Shown: positions 37,700 to 46,995, counted from the first letter of the stretch. The stretch: DNA of 64,000 bases from an uncultured Pelagibacteraceae bacterium (GCA_902543485.1 CACBYP010000007.1:1-64000); one strand, 5' to 3'. Notes: generated from the letters alone by a model not told the origin. Translations and numbers: made by a program.

Positions 37700-38263
37700 A
37701 TGATTAATTCCCAAATTTTAATTATTCATAAATTTCCTGCATTATTTAATATATTAAACGAAATTAAAAGTAATTTAAATTTTGAGATAAAAGCAATTAA
37801 TGAAAGTAAAATACAAAATAATTTTAAACAACAAAATCTATTGATAATTTCTGGCGAAAAGACAATAGATGATGAAAATGTTATAGATATAAAAAATTAT
37901 CCAATTAACATCTACAAATTAATTGAAATAATAAATGTTCAATTTTTGAAAAAAAATTTTAGTAAACAAAATAATGTTCATGTAGGTAAGTATTTAATAA
38001 ATTTAAATTCAAGAAAAATGAGTTTTAAGAATGTATCAATATCATTGACTGAGAAGGAGTCAAAAATTGTTGATTTTTTAAATAGTTCTAATGCAGCAGT
38101 AACAATAAGCGATTTACAATTTAAAGTTTGGGGCCATAAGTCAAAACTAGATACGCATACTGTTGAGACACATGTTTATAGACTAAGAAAAAAAATTGAA
38201 AAAAAATTTAAAGATAAGCTTTTTATAATTAGTTCTAAAAATGGCTACAAAATTCAAAAATAA
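37700..38263 (+). CDS. OmpR/PhoB-type winged-helix regulator with degenerate receiver
   Basis: 187 residues. The C-terminal half (about 95-187) is a clear PhoB-family DNA-binding domain: ISLTEKESKIVDFLNSS, then VWGHKSKLDTHTVETHVYRL and RKKIEKKF, ending with the wing SKNGYKI. The N-terminal 90 residues have receiver-like alternation of hydrophobic strands, but no acidic pocket and no conserved phospho-acceptor Asp or Lys is apparent. It therefore probably works without phosphorylation, or uses another signal. No kinase gene is nearby. The 3' end overlaps the arfA-like gene by 23 bases. Confidence 0.85.
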   Translation: MINSQILIIHKFPALFNILNEIKSNLNFEIKAINESKIQNNFKQQNLLIISGEKTIDDENVIDIKNYPINIYKLIEIINVQFLKKNFSKQNNVHVGKYLINLNSRKMSFKNVSISLTEKESKIVDFLNSSNAAVTISDLQFKVWGHKSKLDTHTVETHVYRLRKKIEKKFKDKLFIISSKNGYKIQK

Positions 38264-38369
38264 AAGAAATCAAATAGCAAAATATTTATTCACAAATAAA
38301 TTTAAAATGAGAGTAGTTAGACCAAAGAAAGGGAAAGGAAGCTATAATCGAAAAAAAACTAAAGTCTAG
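38241..38369 (+). CDS. ArfA-like alternative ribosome-rescue factor
   Basis: 42-residue, highly basic protein starting at ATG 38241 inside the end of the upstream regulator and ending at TAG 38369 inside the end of the convergent kinase gene. The segment LFTNKFKMRVVRPKKGKGSY followed by NRKK aligns with the ArfA core (L-F-x-x-x-V-x-x-x-K-K-G-K-G-S-Y-x-R-K), which lets ArfA reach the empty mRNA channel of stalled ribosomes and recruit RF2. It lacks the hydrophobic C-terminal tail of full-length E. coli ArfA, resembling the active truncated form. The match is by eye. Confidence 0.72.
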   Translation: MATKFKNKRNQIAKYLFTNKFKMRVVRPKKGKGSYNRKKTKV

Positions 38370-39288
38370 CACCTATTTGTTGTATAACTTTTGTAGACAT
38401 TTCTCTACCTTTGTTTAATTTTTCAATCGGACTTGAATTATTTAAATATCCATGTAAATAACCCGCAGCAAATAAATCTCCTGCACCTGTTAAATCTTTA
38501 ATATTTAAATTTTGTTCAACATTGTTTTCTACTATTTCATCACCTAAAATCGAAATTGCTCCCTTCTCTCCTCTTGTCACAACGATAAGTTTTTTTAAAT
38601 TCTTTGCAAAATTTATAACTTCTTTAAAATTATTTGCGTTTATTAATGAAATCATTTCTTGTTCATTTGCAAAGGTAATATCCAGTTTATTTTTTACTAG
38701 ATCTAAAAAATGAGACTTATGTCTATCAACACAAAATTGGTCCGAAAGCGACATCGCAACTCTTTTTGCGTTTTTTATGGCTTTATCAAATGCTTTTTTT
38801 GGCTCTCCTTCGTCCCATAAATATCCTTCGAGAAATATTATTTCTGATTTTTTTATTATATTTTCATCAACGTCGTTATGATTAATTTTACCAGCGGTAC
38901 CTAAAAATGTGCACATTGTTCTCTCAGAGTCGGGCGTCACTAGAATTAAACATGTTCCAGTAGGTAACTCTTCTTTTTTCTTAGTATAAAAATATTTTAC
39001 ATTTTCAGATTTTAATCCATCTTCATATTTACTCCCCAAATCATCATCACTAATTTTACCAATGAAACCTACTTCATTACCAAGTTGAGACAATCCAACG
39101 ATAGAGTTTGCTACCGATCCACCTGAAATTGTTTTTTCAATTTTAAGACTAGAAAGTAATGTTTTAAACTCTTTTTCATCAAATATAAGTTTCATCGTAC
39201 CTTTTGTTAACTTATTTTTTGTAATAAAAGTTTCTTCCACTTTACAAATAACGTCGACAATTGCGTTACCGATACCCAAAATTTTCAT
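38359..39288 (-). CDS. PfkB-family carbohydrate/nucleoside kinase (adenosine kinase-like)
   Basis: 309 residues from ATG 39288, which overlaps the upstream stop as TAATG; an in-frame ATG at 39303 is also possible. The N-terminal ILGIGNAIVDVICKV with SGGSVANSIVGLSQLG and GFIGKISDDDLG is typical of the adenosine/fructokinase branch, and the C-terminal DLTGAGDLFAAGYLHGYL contains the GAGD anion hole and catalytic Asp. The lid segment SERTMCTFLGTAG fits adenosine kinase-like members. The precise substrate is uncertain. Confidence 0.9.
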   Translation of the reverse strand: MKILGIGNAIVDVICKVEETFITKNKLTKGTMKLIFDEKEFKTLLSSLKIEKTISGGSVANSIVGLSQLGNEVGFIGKISDDDLGSKYEDGLKSENVKYFYTKKKEELPTGTCLILVTPDSERTMCTFLGTAGKINHNDVDENIIKKSEIIFLEGYLWDEGEPKKAFDKAIKNAKRVAMSLSDQFCVDRHKSHFLDLVKNKLDITFANEQEMISLINANNFKEVINFAKNLKKLIVVTRGEKGAISILGDEIVENNVEQNLNIKDLTGAGDLFAAGYLHGYLNNSSPIEKLNKGREMSTKVIQQIGARL

Positions 39289-39980
39289 TAAATTTTTGTC
39301 CATTCATTTAATGGTGGTAAACCCATTTCTAATAATTTTGAGTCTTTTGCGACAAAAATAATATCAGCTGATATAGATATTCTCTCATCATTTGATTTTG
39401 ATGCTTGTGTAGAGTGGATCGTTTTTGAGGGAAAAATTATTATGTCATTCTCTTCGACGTTAATAATTGCTTGTGTAACGTTAAATTGATTCATTTTTTT
39501 TACGATACCCTTTTGCAAGGCTGTTTCTGACCTAAATATGCCAGGCATAACTTCATTTTTATAATTTTCATCAAAAATAATAAGATTTGCATCATTTTTA
39601 TTTTTTTTTAGATAATATGCAAAGGAAATATGAGATTGAAAATGTCTATGCTTTTTAATTCTTTCATTACTTTCTGATATTGTTGCCCATGATCTTTGTA
39701 TGTATATATCTATGAGTTTATCATCAATTTCTATGCATTTTAAATATTCCAAAACTCTTTTTTTAATCTCCAAAAATAATTTTTCAAAATTTTTGCTTTT
39801 ATGTATGAACTCAAATCCTTGTGTGTCGCCTGTCCAAGCATTTGTCGCTGTTTGAAAACTTATATTTTTTGAATTTTTCTTCATATTTCTAATTTCGTTT
39901 AGCATTAAATTTTTTTCATCATCGTCAATTTTAATTTTATCTTTAATTATTGTTAATGGAAAAAGATTAATAATATTCAT
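39288..39980 (-). CDS. Putative 2-oxoglutarate/Fe(II)-dependent oxygenase (TIGR02466 type)
   Basis: 230 residues resembling the TIGR02466 group of predicted 2OG-Fe(II) oxygenases common in marine bacteria and their phages. Family marks are the N-terminal LFPLTIIKDKI, the WTGDTQG stretch near 49-55, RSWATISESNERIKKHRHFQSHIS near 94-117 with candidate iron-binding histidines, the central SFAYYLK strand, and the distal FPSKTIHSTQAS with the second histidine and a later Arg. The substrate is unknown. It lies immediately before the PfkB kinase and after nth. Confidence 0.78.
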   Translation of the reverse strand: MNIINLFPLTIIKDKIKIDDDEKNLMLNEIRNMKKNSKNISFQTATNAWTGDTQGFEFIHKSKNFEKLFLEIKKRVLEYLKCIEIDDKLIDIYIQRSWATISESNERIKKHRHFQSHISFAYYLKKNKNDANLIIFDENYKNEVMPGIFRSETALQKGIVKKMNQFNVTQAIINVEENDIIIFPSKTIHSTQASKSNDERISISADIIFVAKDSKLLEMGLPPLNEWTKI

Positions 39981-40634
39981 TTAAGCTTTTTTTGTTTTTA
40001 TAGGTTTTTTCCTTTTAGGATAACAAGAAGTACAAATTTTACAAGAAATACCATAGCAGTCTCTTGCTTTGCAATATTCTCGTCCATAATAAATTATTTG
40101 AAGATGTAATTTATTCCAATACCTCTTTGGAAATAGACGTTTCAAATCTTGTTCAGTTTGAACAACATTTTTCCCATTAGTTAAACCCCATCTTTGTGCA
40201 AGCCTATGTATGTGAGTATCAATAGGAAATGCTGGAAAACCAAATCCTTGAGACATAACTACACTAGCTGTTTTGTGTCCAACACCAGGTAAGTTCTCTA
40301 ACTCTTCAAATGTCTTCGGAACCCTACCGTTATATTTTTCAACTAAAGTCTTTGACAAATTATAAACACTCTTCGCTTTAATTCTAAAAATTCCAATACT
40401 TCTTATTAATTTTTCTATTTTTTTTCTTCCAAGCTTAACAAAATGCTCAGGTTTATTGTATTTGGGGTAAATATTCTTTGTAACATTATTAACATTTACA
40501 TCTGTGCATTGAGCTGAAAGTAAAACAGATATTAAAAGTGTAAATATATTTCTATGTTTTAATGGTATTGGTGTCGTTGGATAAGTTTTGTTGAGTATTT
40601 TTAAAACTATTTTGGCTCTTTCAACTTCATTCAT
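39981..40634 (-). CDS. nth: Endonuclease III (DNA glycosylase/AP lyase)
   Basis: 217-residue base-excision enzyme for oxidised pyrimidines. The HhH motif LENLPGVGHKTASVVM near 107-122 includes the catalytic lysine, and PIDTHIHRLAQRWGL near 136-150 has the catalytic Asp. The N-terminal LLISVLLSAQCTDVNVN is intact. The C-terminal Fe-S region reads CKARDCYGISCKICTSC: three of the four E. coli positions are cysteine, the second is glycine, and two other cysteines are nearby, so cluster ligation may be rearranged. It follows dapB in the same direction. Confidence 0.95.
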   Translation of the reverse strand: MNEVERAKIVLKILNKTYPTTPIPLKHRNIFTLLISVLLSAQCTDVNVNNVTKNIYPKYNKPEHFVKLGRKKIEKLIRSIGIFRIKAKSVYNLSKTLVEKYNGRVPKTFEELENLPGVGHKTASVVMSQGFGFPAFPIDTHIHRLAQRWGLTNGKNVVQTEQDLKRLFPKRYWNKLHLQIIYYGREYCKARDCYGISCKICTSCYPKRKKPIKTKKA

Positions 40635-41410
40635 TATCTAAAATTCAAAAGATTTCTCATTGAATAAAGGCCTGGTTTTTTGTTAATTAACCATTTGGCA
40701 GCAGTTATTGCTCCGTCTGAATATAAAGCTCTGTCAAAAGCCTCGTGGTTAAGTGTGATTATTTCCTTTCCACTTGAAAATGTTACTTCATGCTCACCTA
40801 TAATTTCACCTTTTCTTATTGAATTGAAATTTATTTTTTTTCCATATGGAAATTTTTTTTTGTTTAAATATTTTTTACCTATCATTTTATAAAAGTCTTT
40901 ATTTTTTCCTATAGCAATTCCTTTTCCAAGCATCAGGGCAGTGCCAGATGGATGATCTTTTTTGTGTTTGTGATGTATCTCAAAAACCTTACTAAGATAA
41001 TTATTGCTAAGCGATGCAGATGTGATCTCGGTTAGGTACATGAGTAAATTAATTCCAAGACTCATATTTCCTGCCTTTAAAATTGGAATTTTTTTAGAAA
41101 ACTTCTTAATCAAATCTTCTTCTTTTTTTGTAAAACCTGTTGTTCCAATAACGACTTTTTTTTTTAGTTTTGCAGCTATTTTTAAAACTTCGAATGTGCA
41201 TTTTGGTATCGTAAAATCTATTATAACGTTTGCTTTACTCAAGGCTTTATCAGTATTTAATTCTGGTTTAATTCCGCTAATCTTTTTATTTATTATTCTA
41301 TTTTCCGTAAGCGTAACTAACTTAATTGTCTTATCTTTATTAACAGATTTGATGAGCTGTTGACCCATTCTCCCCATACATCCTGTTATGGCTATATTAA
41401 TTTTACCCAT
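40634..41410 (-). CDS. dapB: 4-hydroxy-tetrahydrodipicolinate reductase
   Basis: 258-residue NAD(P)H-dependent reductase of the lysine/diaminopimelate pathway, supplying cell-wall DAP. The N-terminal GCMGRMGQQLIK (10-21) is the dinucleotide loop, VVIGTTGFTKKEE is near 85-97, and the catalytic FEIHHKHKKDHPSGTAL near 143-159 carries the His-His-x-x-K motif. It shares one base with nth (TAATG). It is the fourth gene of a grpE-dnaK-dnaJ-dapB string. Confidence 0.97.
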   Translation of the reverse strand: MGKINIAITGCMGRMGQQLIKSVNKDKTIKLVTLTENRIINKKISGIKPELNTDKALSKANVIIDFTIPKCTFEVLKIAAKLKKKVVIGTTGFTKKEEDLIKKFSKKIPILKAGNMSLGINLLMYLTEITSASLSNNYLSKVFEIHHKHKKDHPSGTALMLGKGIAIGKNKDFYKMIGKKYLNKKKFPYGKKINFNSIRKGEIIGEHEVTFSSGKEIITLNHEAFDRALYSDGAITAAKWLINKKPGLYSMRNLLNFR

Positions 41411-41437
41411 TTTAAGGGTTCAGATTAGCATTATTGT

Positions 41438-42562
41438 CTAGTTTTTCCAAAAACTTTTGGCTTTTTGAAAGAATTTTTTAATACTTGGGTTAGATTTTTC
41501 ATTTTCAATTTCTCTAAATTTTTCTAATAGCTCTTTTTGTTCTTTATTTAGTGATATTGGAACTTCAGTATTTACTTGAACGTAAAGGTCTCCAAAATCA
41601 CTACCTCTCATGTAAGGCATACCTTTTCCTCTTAATCTAAATTGCTTCCCACTTTGTGTTCCTGCTGGAATTTTGATTTTAGCTTTTCCTCCATCAATTG
41701 TTGGAATTTCAATTGATGTTCCAAGAGCAGCATCTGCAATTGAAACTGGACATTCAAAAAATAAGTTTTCATCAGATCTTTTGAATAAGTCGTGAGAATG
41801 AACATTTATGAACAGGTATAAATCACCGCTACTACCACCTCTAGACCCAGCCTCACCTTTCCCTGAAAGTCTAATTCTGGTTCCATCATCTACACCTTTA
41901 GGAATAGTAACAGATAATCTTTTAGAAGCTTGTCTCTTTCCTTGTCCGTTACAATTTGAGCAAGGATGAGTAATTTGCTCTCCTGCGCCAGCGCATTGTG
42001 GACACGTTTGTTGAACTGTAAAAAAACCTTGACTAGATCTTACTTGACCATGACCACCACACATTGAGCATGCTCCAGCTTGATGTCCAGGTTTCGAACC
42101 TGAGCCACTGCAAGTATCACATTTTTCAGATGTAGAGAATTTTATATCTTGTTTCTTTCCTGAAAATGCTTCTTCCAAGGATATAGATAAATCATATCTT
42201 AGATCAGACCCTCTATTATTTGATCTTCTTGACCTACGACCTCCACCAAAACCTTCACCAAAAAAGTCTTCAAAAATATCAGAAAAATGATTTGAAAAAT
42301 CAAAATTACCAAATCCTCCTCTTCCACCTCCTCCATTCTCAAAAGCAGCATGACCAAAATTGTCATAGTTTTGCTTTCTCTCAGAGTTGGATAATACGTG
42401 GTAAGCTTCTGATGCTTCTTTAAATTTTTCTTCAGCACCTTTGTCACCTTTATTTTTATCTGGATGATATTTAACCGCGAGTTTTCTGTAGGCTGATTTT
42501 ATTTGATCTCCTGAAGCACTTTTATTTACACCTAAAACTTCGTAATAATCTCTTTTTGCCAT
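41438..42562 (-). CDS. dnaJ: Chaperone DnaJ
   Basis: 374-residue co-chaperone that stimulates DnaK ATPase. The J domain (about 4-68) has the HPD motif in [10 protein letters not shown]. The glycine/phenylalanine-rich linker covers about 74-110. Four zinc-finger repeats CxxCxGxG are complete: [24 protein letters not shown] and CSNCNGQG, between about 145 and 210. The C-terminal substrate-binding domains follow. Length is normal. It lies 27 bases after dnaK. Confidence 0.98.
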   Translation of the reverse strand: MAKRDYYEVLGVNKSASGDQIKSAYRKLAVKYHPDKNKGDKGAEEKFKEASEAYHVLSNSERKQNYDNFGHAAFENGGGGRGGFGNFDFSNHFSDIFEDFFGEGFGGGRRSRRSNNRGSDLRYDLSISLEEAFSGKKQDIKFSTSEKCDTCSGSGSKPGHQAGACSMCGGHGQVRSSQGFFTVQQTCPQCAGAGEQITHPCSNCNGQGKRQASKRLSVTIPKGVDDGTRIRLSGKGEAGSRGGSSGDLYLFINVHSHDLFKRSDENLFFECPVSIADAALGTSIEIPTIDGGKAKIKIPAGTQSGKQFRLRGKGMPYMRGSDFGDLYVQVNTEVPISLNKEQKELLEKFREIENEKSNPSIKKFFQKAKSFWKN

Positions 42563-42589
42563 AACATGTTATAGACAAACAGTTGTTTA

Positions 42590-44512
42590 TTAGGCGCTTT
42601 TTTCTTTGTTCTCGTCTTTTACTTCTTCAAAATCTGCATCAACAACGTTATCGTCTTTAGTATCTTCTTTCTTTGCGTCTTTTGGAGCATCTTCAGGTTT
42701 TGCACTTTGTTGTGATTTATAGATTGCTTCACCCAATTTCATAGATGCCTGAACTAAATCTTGCGTTTTCTTTTTGATTTCTTCAACATCAGTTCCTTTA
42801 AGAGCATTTCTTAAATTTGCAGATGCGTCTTCAATAGCTTTTTTATCTGCGTCTGAAATCTTGCTTCCGTGCTCTTTTAAATTTTTTTCAGTAGAGTGTA
42901 TTAACGTATCTGCTTGATTTCTTGCATCTACAGCCTCTCTTTTCTTTTTATCTTCTTCTTTGTTAGACTCTGCATCTTTTACCATTTGGTTAATTTCTTC
43001 ATCACTCAATCCTCCAGATGCTTGAATTTGAATTTTTTGTTCTTTACCAGTTCCTTTATCTTTTGCTGAGACATTTACAATACCATTTGCATCTATATCA
43101 AATGTCACTTCGATTTGCGGAACTCCTCTTGGAGCTGGAGCTATTCCAACTAACTCAAAGTTTCCTAATATTTTATTATCGGAAGCCATCTCCCTTTCAC
43201 CCTGGAGAACTCTAATTGATACTGCTGGTTGGTTATCCTCTGCAGTAGAAAATACCTGACTTTTTTTTGTTGGTATTGTTGTATTTTTATCTATTAATTT
43301 TGTAGATACACCACCTAAAGTTTCTATTCCTAAGGATAAAGGAGTTACATCTAGAAGTAATACATCTTTTACATCACCTTGTAATACCCCTGCTTGAATC
43401 GCTGCACCCATAGCAACAACTTCATCAGGGTTTACAGATTTGTTTGGATCTTTCCCGAAGAAATTTTTTACTTCTTCTATAACTTTTGGCATTCTAGTCA
43501 TTCCACCAACTAGTACAATTTCATCTACTTCACTTGCTGATAATCCTGCATCTTTTAACGCTGTTTTACATGGTGGTATCGTTCTTGAAATTAGATCTTC
43601 AACCAAAGCCTCAAGCTTAGCTCTTGTCATTTTTAAGTTGATATGTTTTGGTCCAGTTTTATCTGCTGTTATAAATGGTAAATTTATTTCAGTTTGAGTT
43701 GCCGAAGATAATTCTATTTTAGCTTTTTCAGCTGCTTCCTTAAGCCTCTGTAATGCTAATTTGTCAGATTTTAAATCAATACCGTTTTCTTTTTTGAATT
43801 CTGATAAAAGATAATCAACTATTGCATTGTCAAAATCTTCACCACCTAAAAAAGTATCACCATTAGTTGATTTAACTTCAAATACACCATCTCCTAATTC
43901 AAGAATTGAAACATCAAATGTTCCTCCACCTAAATCATAGACTGCTATTTTCTTATTTGCTTTTTTATCTAGACCATAAGCTAGGGATGCTGCTGTTGGC
44001 TCGTTTATAATTCTTAAAACTTCAAGGCCAGCAATTTTTCCTGCATCTTTAGTAGCTTGTCTCTGGGCATCGTTAAAGTATGCTGGAACAGTTATCACAG
44101 CTTGTTTTACTTCTGATCCTAAATATTTTTCTGCTGTCTCTTTCATTTTTTGAAGCGTGAAGGCTGAAATTTGTGATGGCGAATATTTTTGGCCTTTTGC
44201 TTCAATCCATGCATCGCCTTTATCAGAATTAACTATTTTGAATGGAGCGGTCTCTACATCTTTTTTGACAGTTGGATCTTCAAAATTTCTGCCGATTAAT
44301 CTTTTAACTGCAAATATTGTATTTTCAGGATTTGTAACAGCTTGTCTTTTTGCTGGTTGACCTATTAACTTCTCACCTTCATCTGTAAATGCAACAACAG
44401 AAGGCGTTGTTCTTGCTCCTTCAGCATTCTCTAAAACTTTTGCTTGTGTTCCTTCCATTACAGCAACACAAGAATTTGTTGTTCCTAGATCTATTCCTAT
44501 AACTTTACTCAT
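42590..44512 (-). CDS. dnaK: Chaperone DnaK (Hsp70)
   Basis: 640-residue ATP-dependent chaperone. The N-terminus [16 protein letters not shown] is the phosphate-1 motif, [15 protein letters not shown] (about 193-207) the second family signature, and [16 protein letters not shown] (about 335-350) the third. The interdomain linker [18 protein letters not shown] is near 385-402. The C-terminal lid ends in a lysine/aspartate/glutamate-rich tail. It lies between grpE and dnaJ with a heat-shock-like promoter immediately upstream. Confidence 0.99.
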   Translation of the reverse strand: MSKVIGIDLGTTNSCVAVMEGTQAKVLENAEGARTTPSVVAFTDEGEKLIGQPAKRQAVTNPENTIFAVKRLIGRNFEDPTVKKDVETAPFKIVNSDKGDAWIEAKGQKYSPSQISAFTLQKMKETAEKYLGSEVKQAVITVPAYFNDAQRQATKDAGKIAGLEVLRIINEPTAASLAYGLDKKANKKIAVYDLGGGTFDVSILELGDGVFEVKSTNGDTFLGGEDFDNAIVDYLLSEFKKENGIDLKSDKLALQRLKEAAEKAKIELSSATQTEINLPFITADKTGPKHINLKMTRAKLEALVEDLISRTIPPCKTALKDAGLSASEVDEIVLVGGMTRMPKVIEEVKNFFGKDPNKSVNPDEVVAMGAAIQAGVLQGDVKDVLLLDVTPLSLGIETLGGVSTKLIDKNTTIPTKKSQVFSTAEDNQPAVSIRVLQGEREMASDNKILGNFELVGIAPAPRGVPQIEVTFDIDANGIVNVSAKDKGTGKEQKIQIQASGGLSDEEINQMVKDAESNKEEDKKKREAVDARNQADTLIHSTEKNLKEHGSKISDADKKAIEDASANLRNALKGTDVEEIKKKTQDLVQASMKLGEAIYKSQQSAKPEDAPKDAKKEDTKDDNVVDADFEEVKDENKEKSA

Positions 44513-44532
44513 AATTTATCCTGTTTGATGCT

Positions 44533-44561
44533 CATATAAGTGCTAATTTAACAACTACAAC
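44533..44561 (-). promoter_or_regulatory. Heat-shock (RpoH-like) promoter candidate for dnaK
   Basis: On the minus strand GTTG (44561-44558), a 17-base spacer and CTTATATG (44540-44533) closely follow the alphaproteobacterial heat-shock consensus CTTG-N17-CYTATNT, with one mismatch in the -35 element. The predicted transcript start lies about 15-20 bases before the dnaK ATG at 44512. A TTAGCACT half-site overlaps, but the inverted partner needed for a CIRCE element is absent. Confidence 0.45.
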
Positions 44562-44573
44562 CATAATAAATAA

Positions 44574-45212
44574 TTAAATTTTTGCCTTTTTTTCCTCATT
44601 TTCTTGGTTTTTTTGGTTATTCTGTTTATCTTCATCTTTTTTTTTTGATACGGCTACTAAAGAAGGTCTGAGCAATCTATCTTTCATCATAAAACCTTTC
44701 TGGATTTCTTGGACTATTGTTCCTTGAGCTTTGGTATCATCTTCAATTTCCATCATTGCCTGATGTAAATTTGGATCTAGTTTTTCGTTAATTGCTTTAA
44801 TTGGTTCAATATTATTTTTTTTGAAAATTGAAATCATATCTTTATTGATAATATCTATATGCTCTATCAATTTTTTTAGCGTATCTTTATCTTTTATAGT
44901 TTCATCACTTTCCAGTGTTTGTTTTGATCTCTCTAAATTATCTAGAAGATTAAGAGTTTCTCTCGCAAATGAAAAACCACCATATTCATAGGCTTCATCT
45001 TTTTCTTTTTCAAATCTTCTCCTTTGATTTTCCATTTCAGCAAATGTTCTAGCAACTTTATCTTTAAGATTTGCAATTTCATCTTCATGTGAAAGTTGGT
45101 CTTCCTCCTCTTTTTTTTCAATCTCTCCTGGCTCCTGTTGATCTGGATTTAGCTCAGAATTTTCCTCTTTTAAATTTTGATCTTCTTTATTTTGTGATTC
45201 TTCTTTTTCCAT
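44574..45212 (-). CDS. grpE: Nucleotide exchange factor GrpE
   Basis: 212 residues. The first 55 residues are an unusually acidic Glu/Gln/Asp-rich tail. The long coiled-coil dimerisation helix follows (about 55-110), with KVARTFAEMENQRRRFEKEK near its end. The beta domain contains PNLHQAMMEIEDDTKAQGTI and GFMMKDRLLRPSLVAVSK, the GrpE signature. It releases ADP from DnaK. It is upstream of dnaK with 61 bases between them and divergent from rdgB. Confidence 0.96.
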   Translation of the reverse strand: MEKEESQNKEDQNLKEENSELNPDQQEPGEIEKKEEEDQLSHEDEIANLKDKVARTFAEMENQRRRFEKEKDEAYEYGGFSFARETLNLLDNLERSKQTLESDETIKDKDTLKKLIEHIDIINKDMISIFKKNNIEPIKAINEKLDPNLHQAMMEIEDDTKAQGTIVQEIQKGFMMKDRLLRPSLVAVSKKKDEDKQNNQKNQENEEKKAKI

Positions 45213-45248
45213 TTAATTCTATATGGTAAGAAATTCATGAAATTCTAG

Positions 45249-45851
45249 ATGTTAAAAAAAAAAAATAAAGAAATTGTAGTAGGGTCAAATAATGAAGGAA
45301 AAATAAAAGAAATAAAAGATTTACTGCCCAAATACTACAGTATTACTTCTCCAAAGGACTATGGTTTAAAAAGCCCTGAAGAAAATGGAGATACTTTTCT
45401 AAAAAATTCTTTAATTAAAGCCAAGTATTTTTCAAAAAAAACAAGAAAAATTTGCATAGCAGATGACTCTGGACTTGAAATTGAATTGCTTAATAATCAA
45501 CCAGGAATTTATTCAGCAAGATGGGGTGGAAAAAAAGGTAATTTTAATTTGGCAATATCCAAAGTATTTCAAAAGCTATCCAAGGTAGATAAAAATTGGA
45601 AGTTAAAAAAGATTAAAGCTAGATTTATATGCGCATTAACAATTTATGGATTAAAAAAAAATCCAATTCAATCTATAGGGATCATTAACGGTAGAATTTC
45701 AAATAAGAAAATAGGAAATAAAGGTTTTGGATACGATCCAATTTTTATTCCTCAAAATAAAAGAATAACATTTGGTCAAATGAAACAAAAGTTAAAATTT
45801 AAAAATGATCATCGAGCAAAAGCTTTCAAAAAAATTAAAAAATTTCTTTAA
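45249..45851 (+). CDS. rdgB: XTP/dITP diphosphatase RdgB (HAM1)
   Basis: 200-residue house-cleaning pyrophosphatase that removes deaminated purine nucleotides from the pool. The phosphate-binding VVGSNNEGKIKEI is near 10-22, catalytic ADDSGLEIELL near 71-81, PGIYSARWGGKKGNF near 87-101, and the C-terminal GFGYDPIFIPQN and NDHRAKAFKKI match the family. The second-half lysine content is high. It converges with the PBP-activator-like gene, overlapping by 17 bases. Confidence 0.96.
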   Translation: MLKKKNKEIVVGSNNEGKIKEIKDLLPKYYSITSPKDYGLKSPEENGDTFLKNSLIKAKYFSKKTRKICIADDSGLEIELLNNQPGIYSARWGGKKGNFNLAISKVFQKLSKVDKNWKLKKIKARFICALTIYGLKKNPIQSIGIINGRISNKKIGNKGFGYDPIFIPQNKRITFGQMKQKLKFKNDHRAKAFKKIKKFL

Positions 45852-46992
45852 AATTTTTATCTTGTATTTCATAAAAATTTAATTGATGCGTGATTGTTTT
45901 TTTATTTATTTCGAAGATACCTATTTTTCCTCTAAATTTATTTTTCTTAATAAATAAATTTTCGTTAATCTTAAAATTATTATTTATTAATAAGTAATAA
46001 ACCAACCCTATTAGATCATAACTTAAAAAAGAAATTTGATTTGGTATATTTTTGAAGTTTTGAATATACTCTTTTTGAAATATTTCAAAATTATCTTTAT
46101 TTATTGATGGGAAATATATTGGATGCAATGAAGTTTCTTTCAAAAGACTTTCATCAAACCACTGATTCAATGTAATATATTTTATTCTTTCTGAGGACAC
46201 ATCAGTATACAATAAAGATGTTGCTACACTTTTTAAACTTTCACTAAAATCAGCAATTATTACCGAATCAAAATTAATAAAACCTAAAGTATCTTTCTTT
46301 TTTAATTCATCTATTTTTTTTTTTTTATTAAAAGTATTTGAATTTTCTATTCTTTTAATTTCGTTTTCTAAATTTTGTTTTCTTTGTTGATATCTTGTCA
46401 AATCTTCTATTTGTTTTGTTAGTAATGTCGGATCTTTACTATAAATAAATCTCTCTTTTAATATTAAATTGGATTTCTCAATAGCTTCTTCTATTTCTCT
46501 TTTATATTCTGTTTCAGGGATTAAAAATATTGTATTTTTTAAATTATTTTTACTTAAATATTTTTTTATTGTATTTATTTGTGATATTGCATTCACTCCT
46601 GCAGAAATTACATTTTTTGGATTATTTCTAATTTTGTTTGTAAAAGATAAAAATGTTACTTCATTTAATTCATCTAGATATTTATTACTTTCATTGAATA
46701 CTGGTCCAATAATTATTTTCACACCATTGTTGTAGAGCTCATTCGATACCCTTAATGTATCTATTGGGTTAGCTTTTGTGTCTTTAGGTATTAATGTTAT
46801 CCTTTCATCATTTATTTCATTCAAAGCCATTCTTGTAGATTTAAGAATTGAATTACCTATATATGAGTATTCACCTGACAAAGGAATAATTAAACCTATT
46901 TTAATTTTCTCGTCCGAAATTGCTTTAAGATGTGAAAAAACGATTATAAGAAAAACTTTTAAAACTATGATATATAATTTCCTCATTGTCAT
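45835..46992 (-). CDS. Penicillin-binding protein activator-like periplasmic protein (LppC/LpoA-type)
   Basis: 385 residues with an N-terminal signal peptide (hydrophobic core at about 6-22, then LKAISDE). The rest resembles type I periplasmic binding proteins: IGLIIPLSGEYSYIGNSILKS near 32-52, VKIIIGPVFNESNKYL near 90-105, and IFLIPETEY near 155. A lysine/glutamate-rich predicted coiled-coil insertion lies at about 190-235. It is divergent from rsmI, as expected for an alphaproteobacterial LpoA/LppC-like protein; an amino-acid-binding role remains possible. No lipobox is seen. The start could also be the ATG two codons downstream. Confidence 0.75.
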   Translation of the reverse strand: MTMRKLYIIVLKVFLIIVFSHLKAISDEKIKIGLIIPLSGEYSYIGNSILKSTRMALNEINDERITLIPKDTKANPIDTLRVSNELYNNGVKIIIGPVFNESNKYLDELNEVTFLSFTNKIRNNPKNVISAGVNAISQINTIKKYLSKNNLKNTIFLIPETEYKREIEEAIEKSNLILKERFIYSKDPTLLTKQIEDLTRYQQRKQNLENEIKRIENSNTFNKKKKIDELKKKDTLGFINFDSVIIADFSESLKSVATSLLYTDVSSERIKYITLNQWFDESLLKETSLHPIYFPSINKDNFEIFQKEYIQNFKNIPNQISFLSYDLIGLVYYLLINNNFKINENLFIKKNKFRGKIGIFEINKKTITHQLNFYEIQDKNFKEIF

Positions 46993-46995
46993 TAA

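Noticed and set aside
42199..42447. Long minus-strand open frame inside dnaJ (and the plus-strand frame at 42220-42423)
   Set aside because: Both are shadows of the glycine/phenylalanine-rich dnaJ codons; their products are low-complexity and dnaJ is unambiguous here.
44513..44573. CIRCE (HrcA) operator before dnaK
   Set aside because: A TTAGCACT half-site is present, but the inverted GAGTGCTAA half at nine bases spacing is absent.
45213..45300. Heat-shock promoter before grpE
   Set aside because: A CATATAG-like element is visible, but no CTTG element lies at the required distance.
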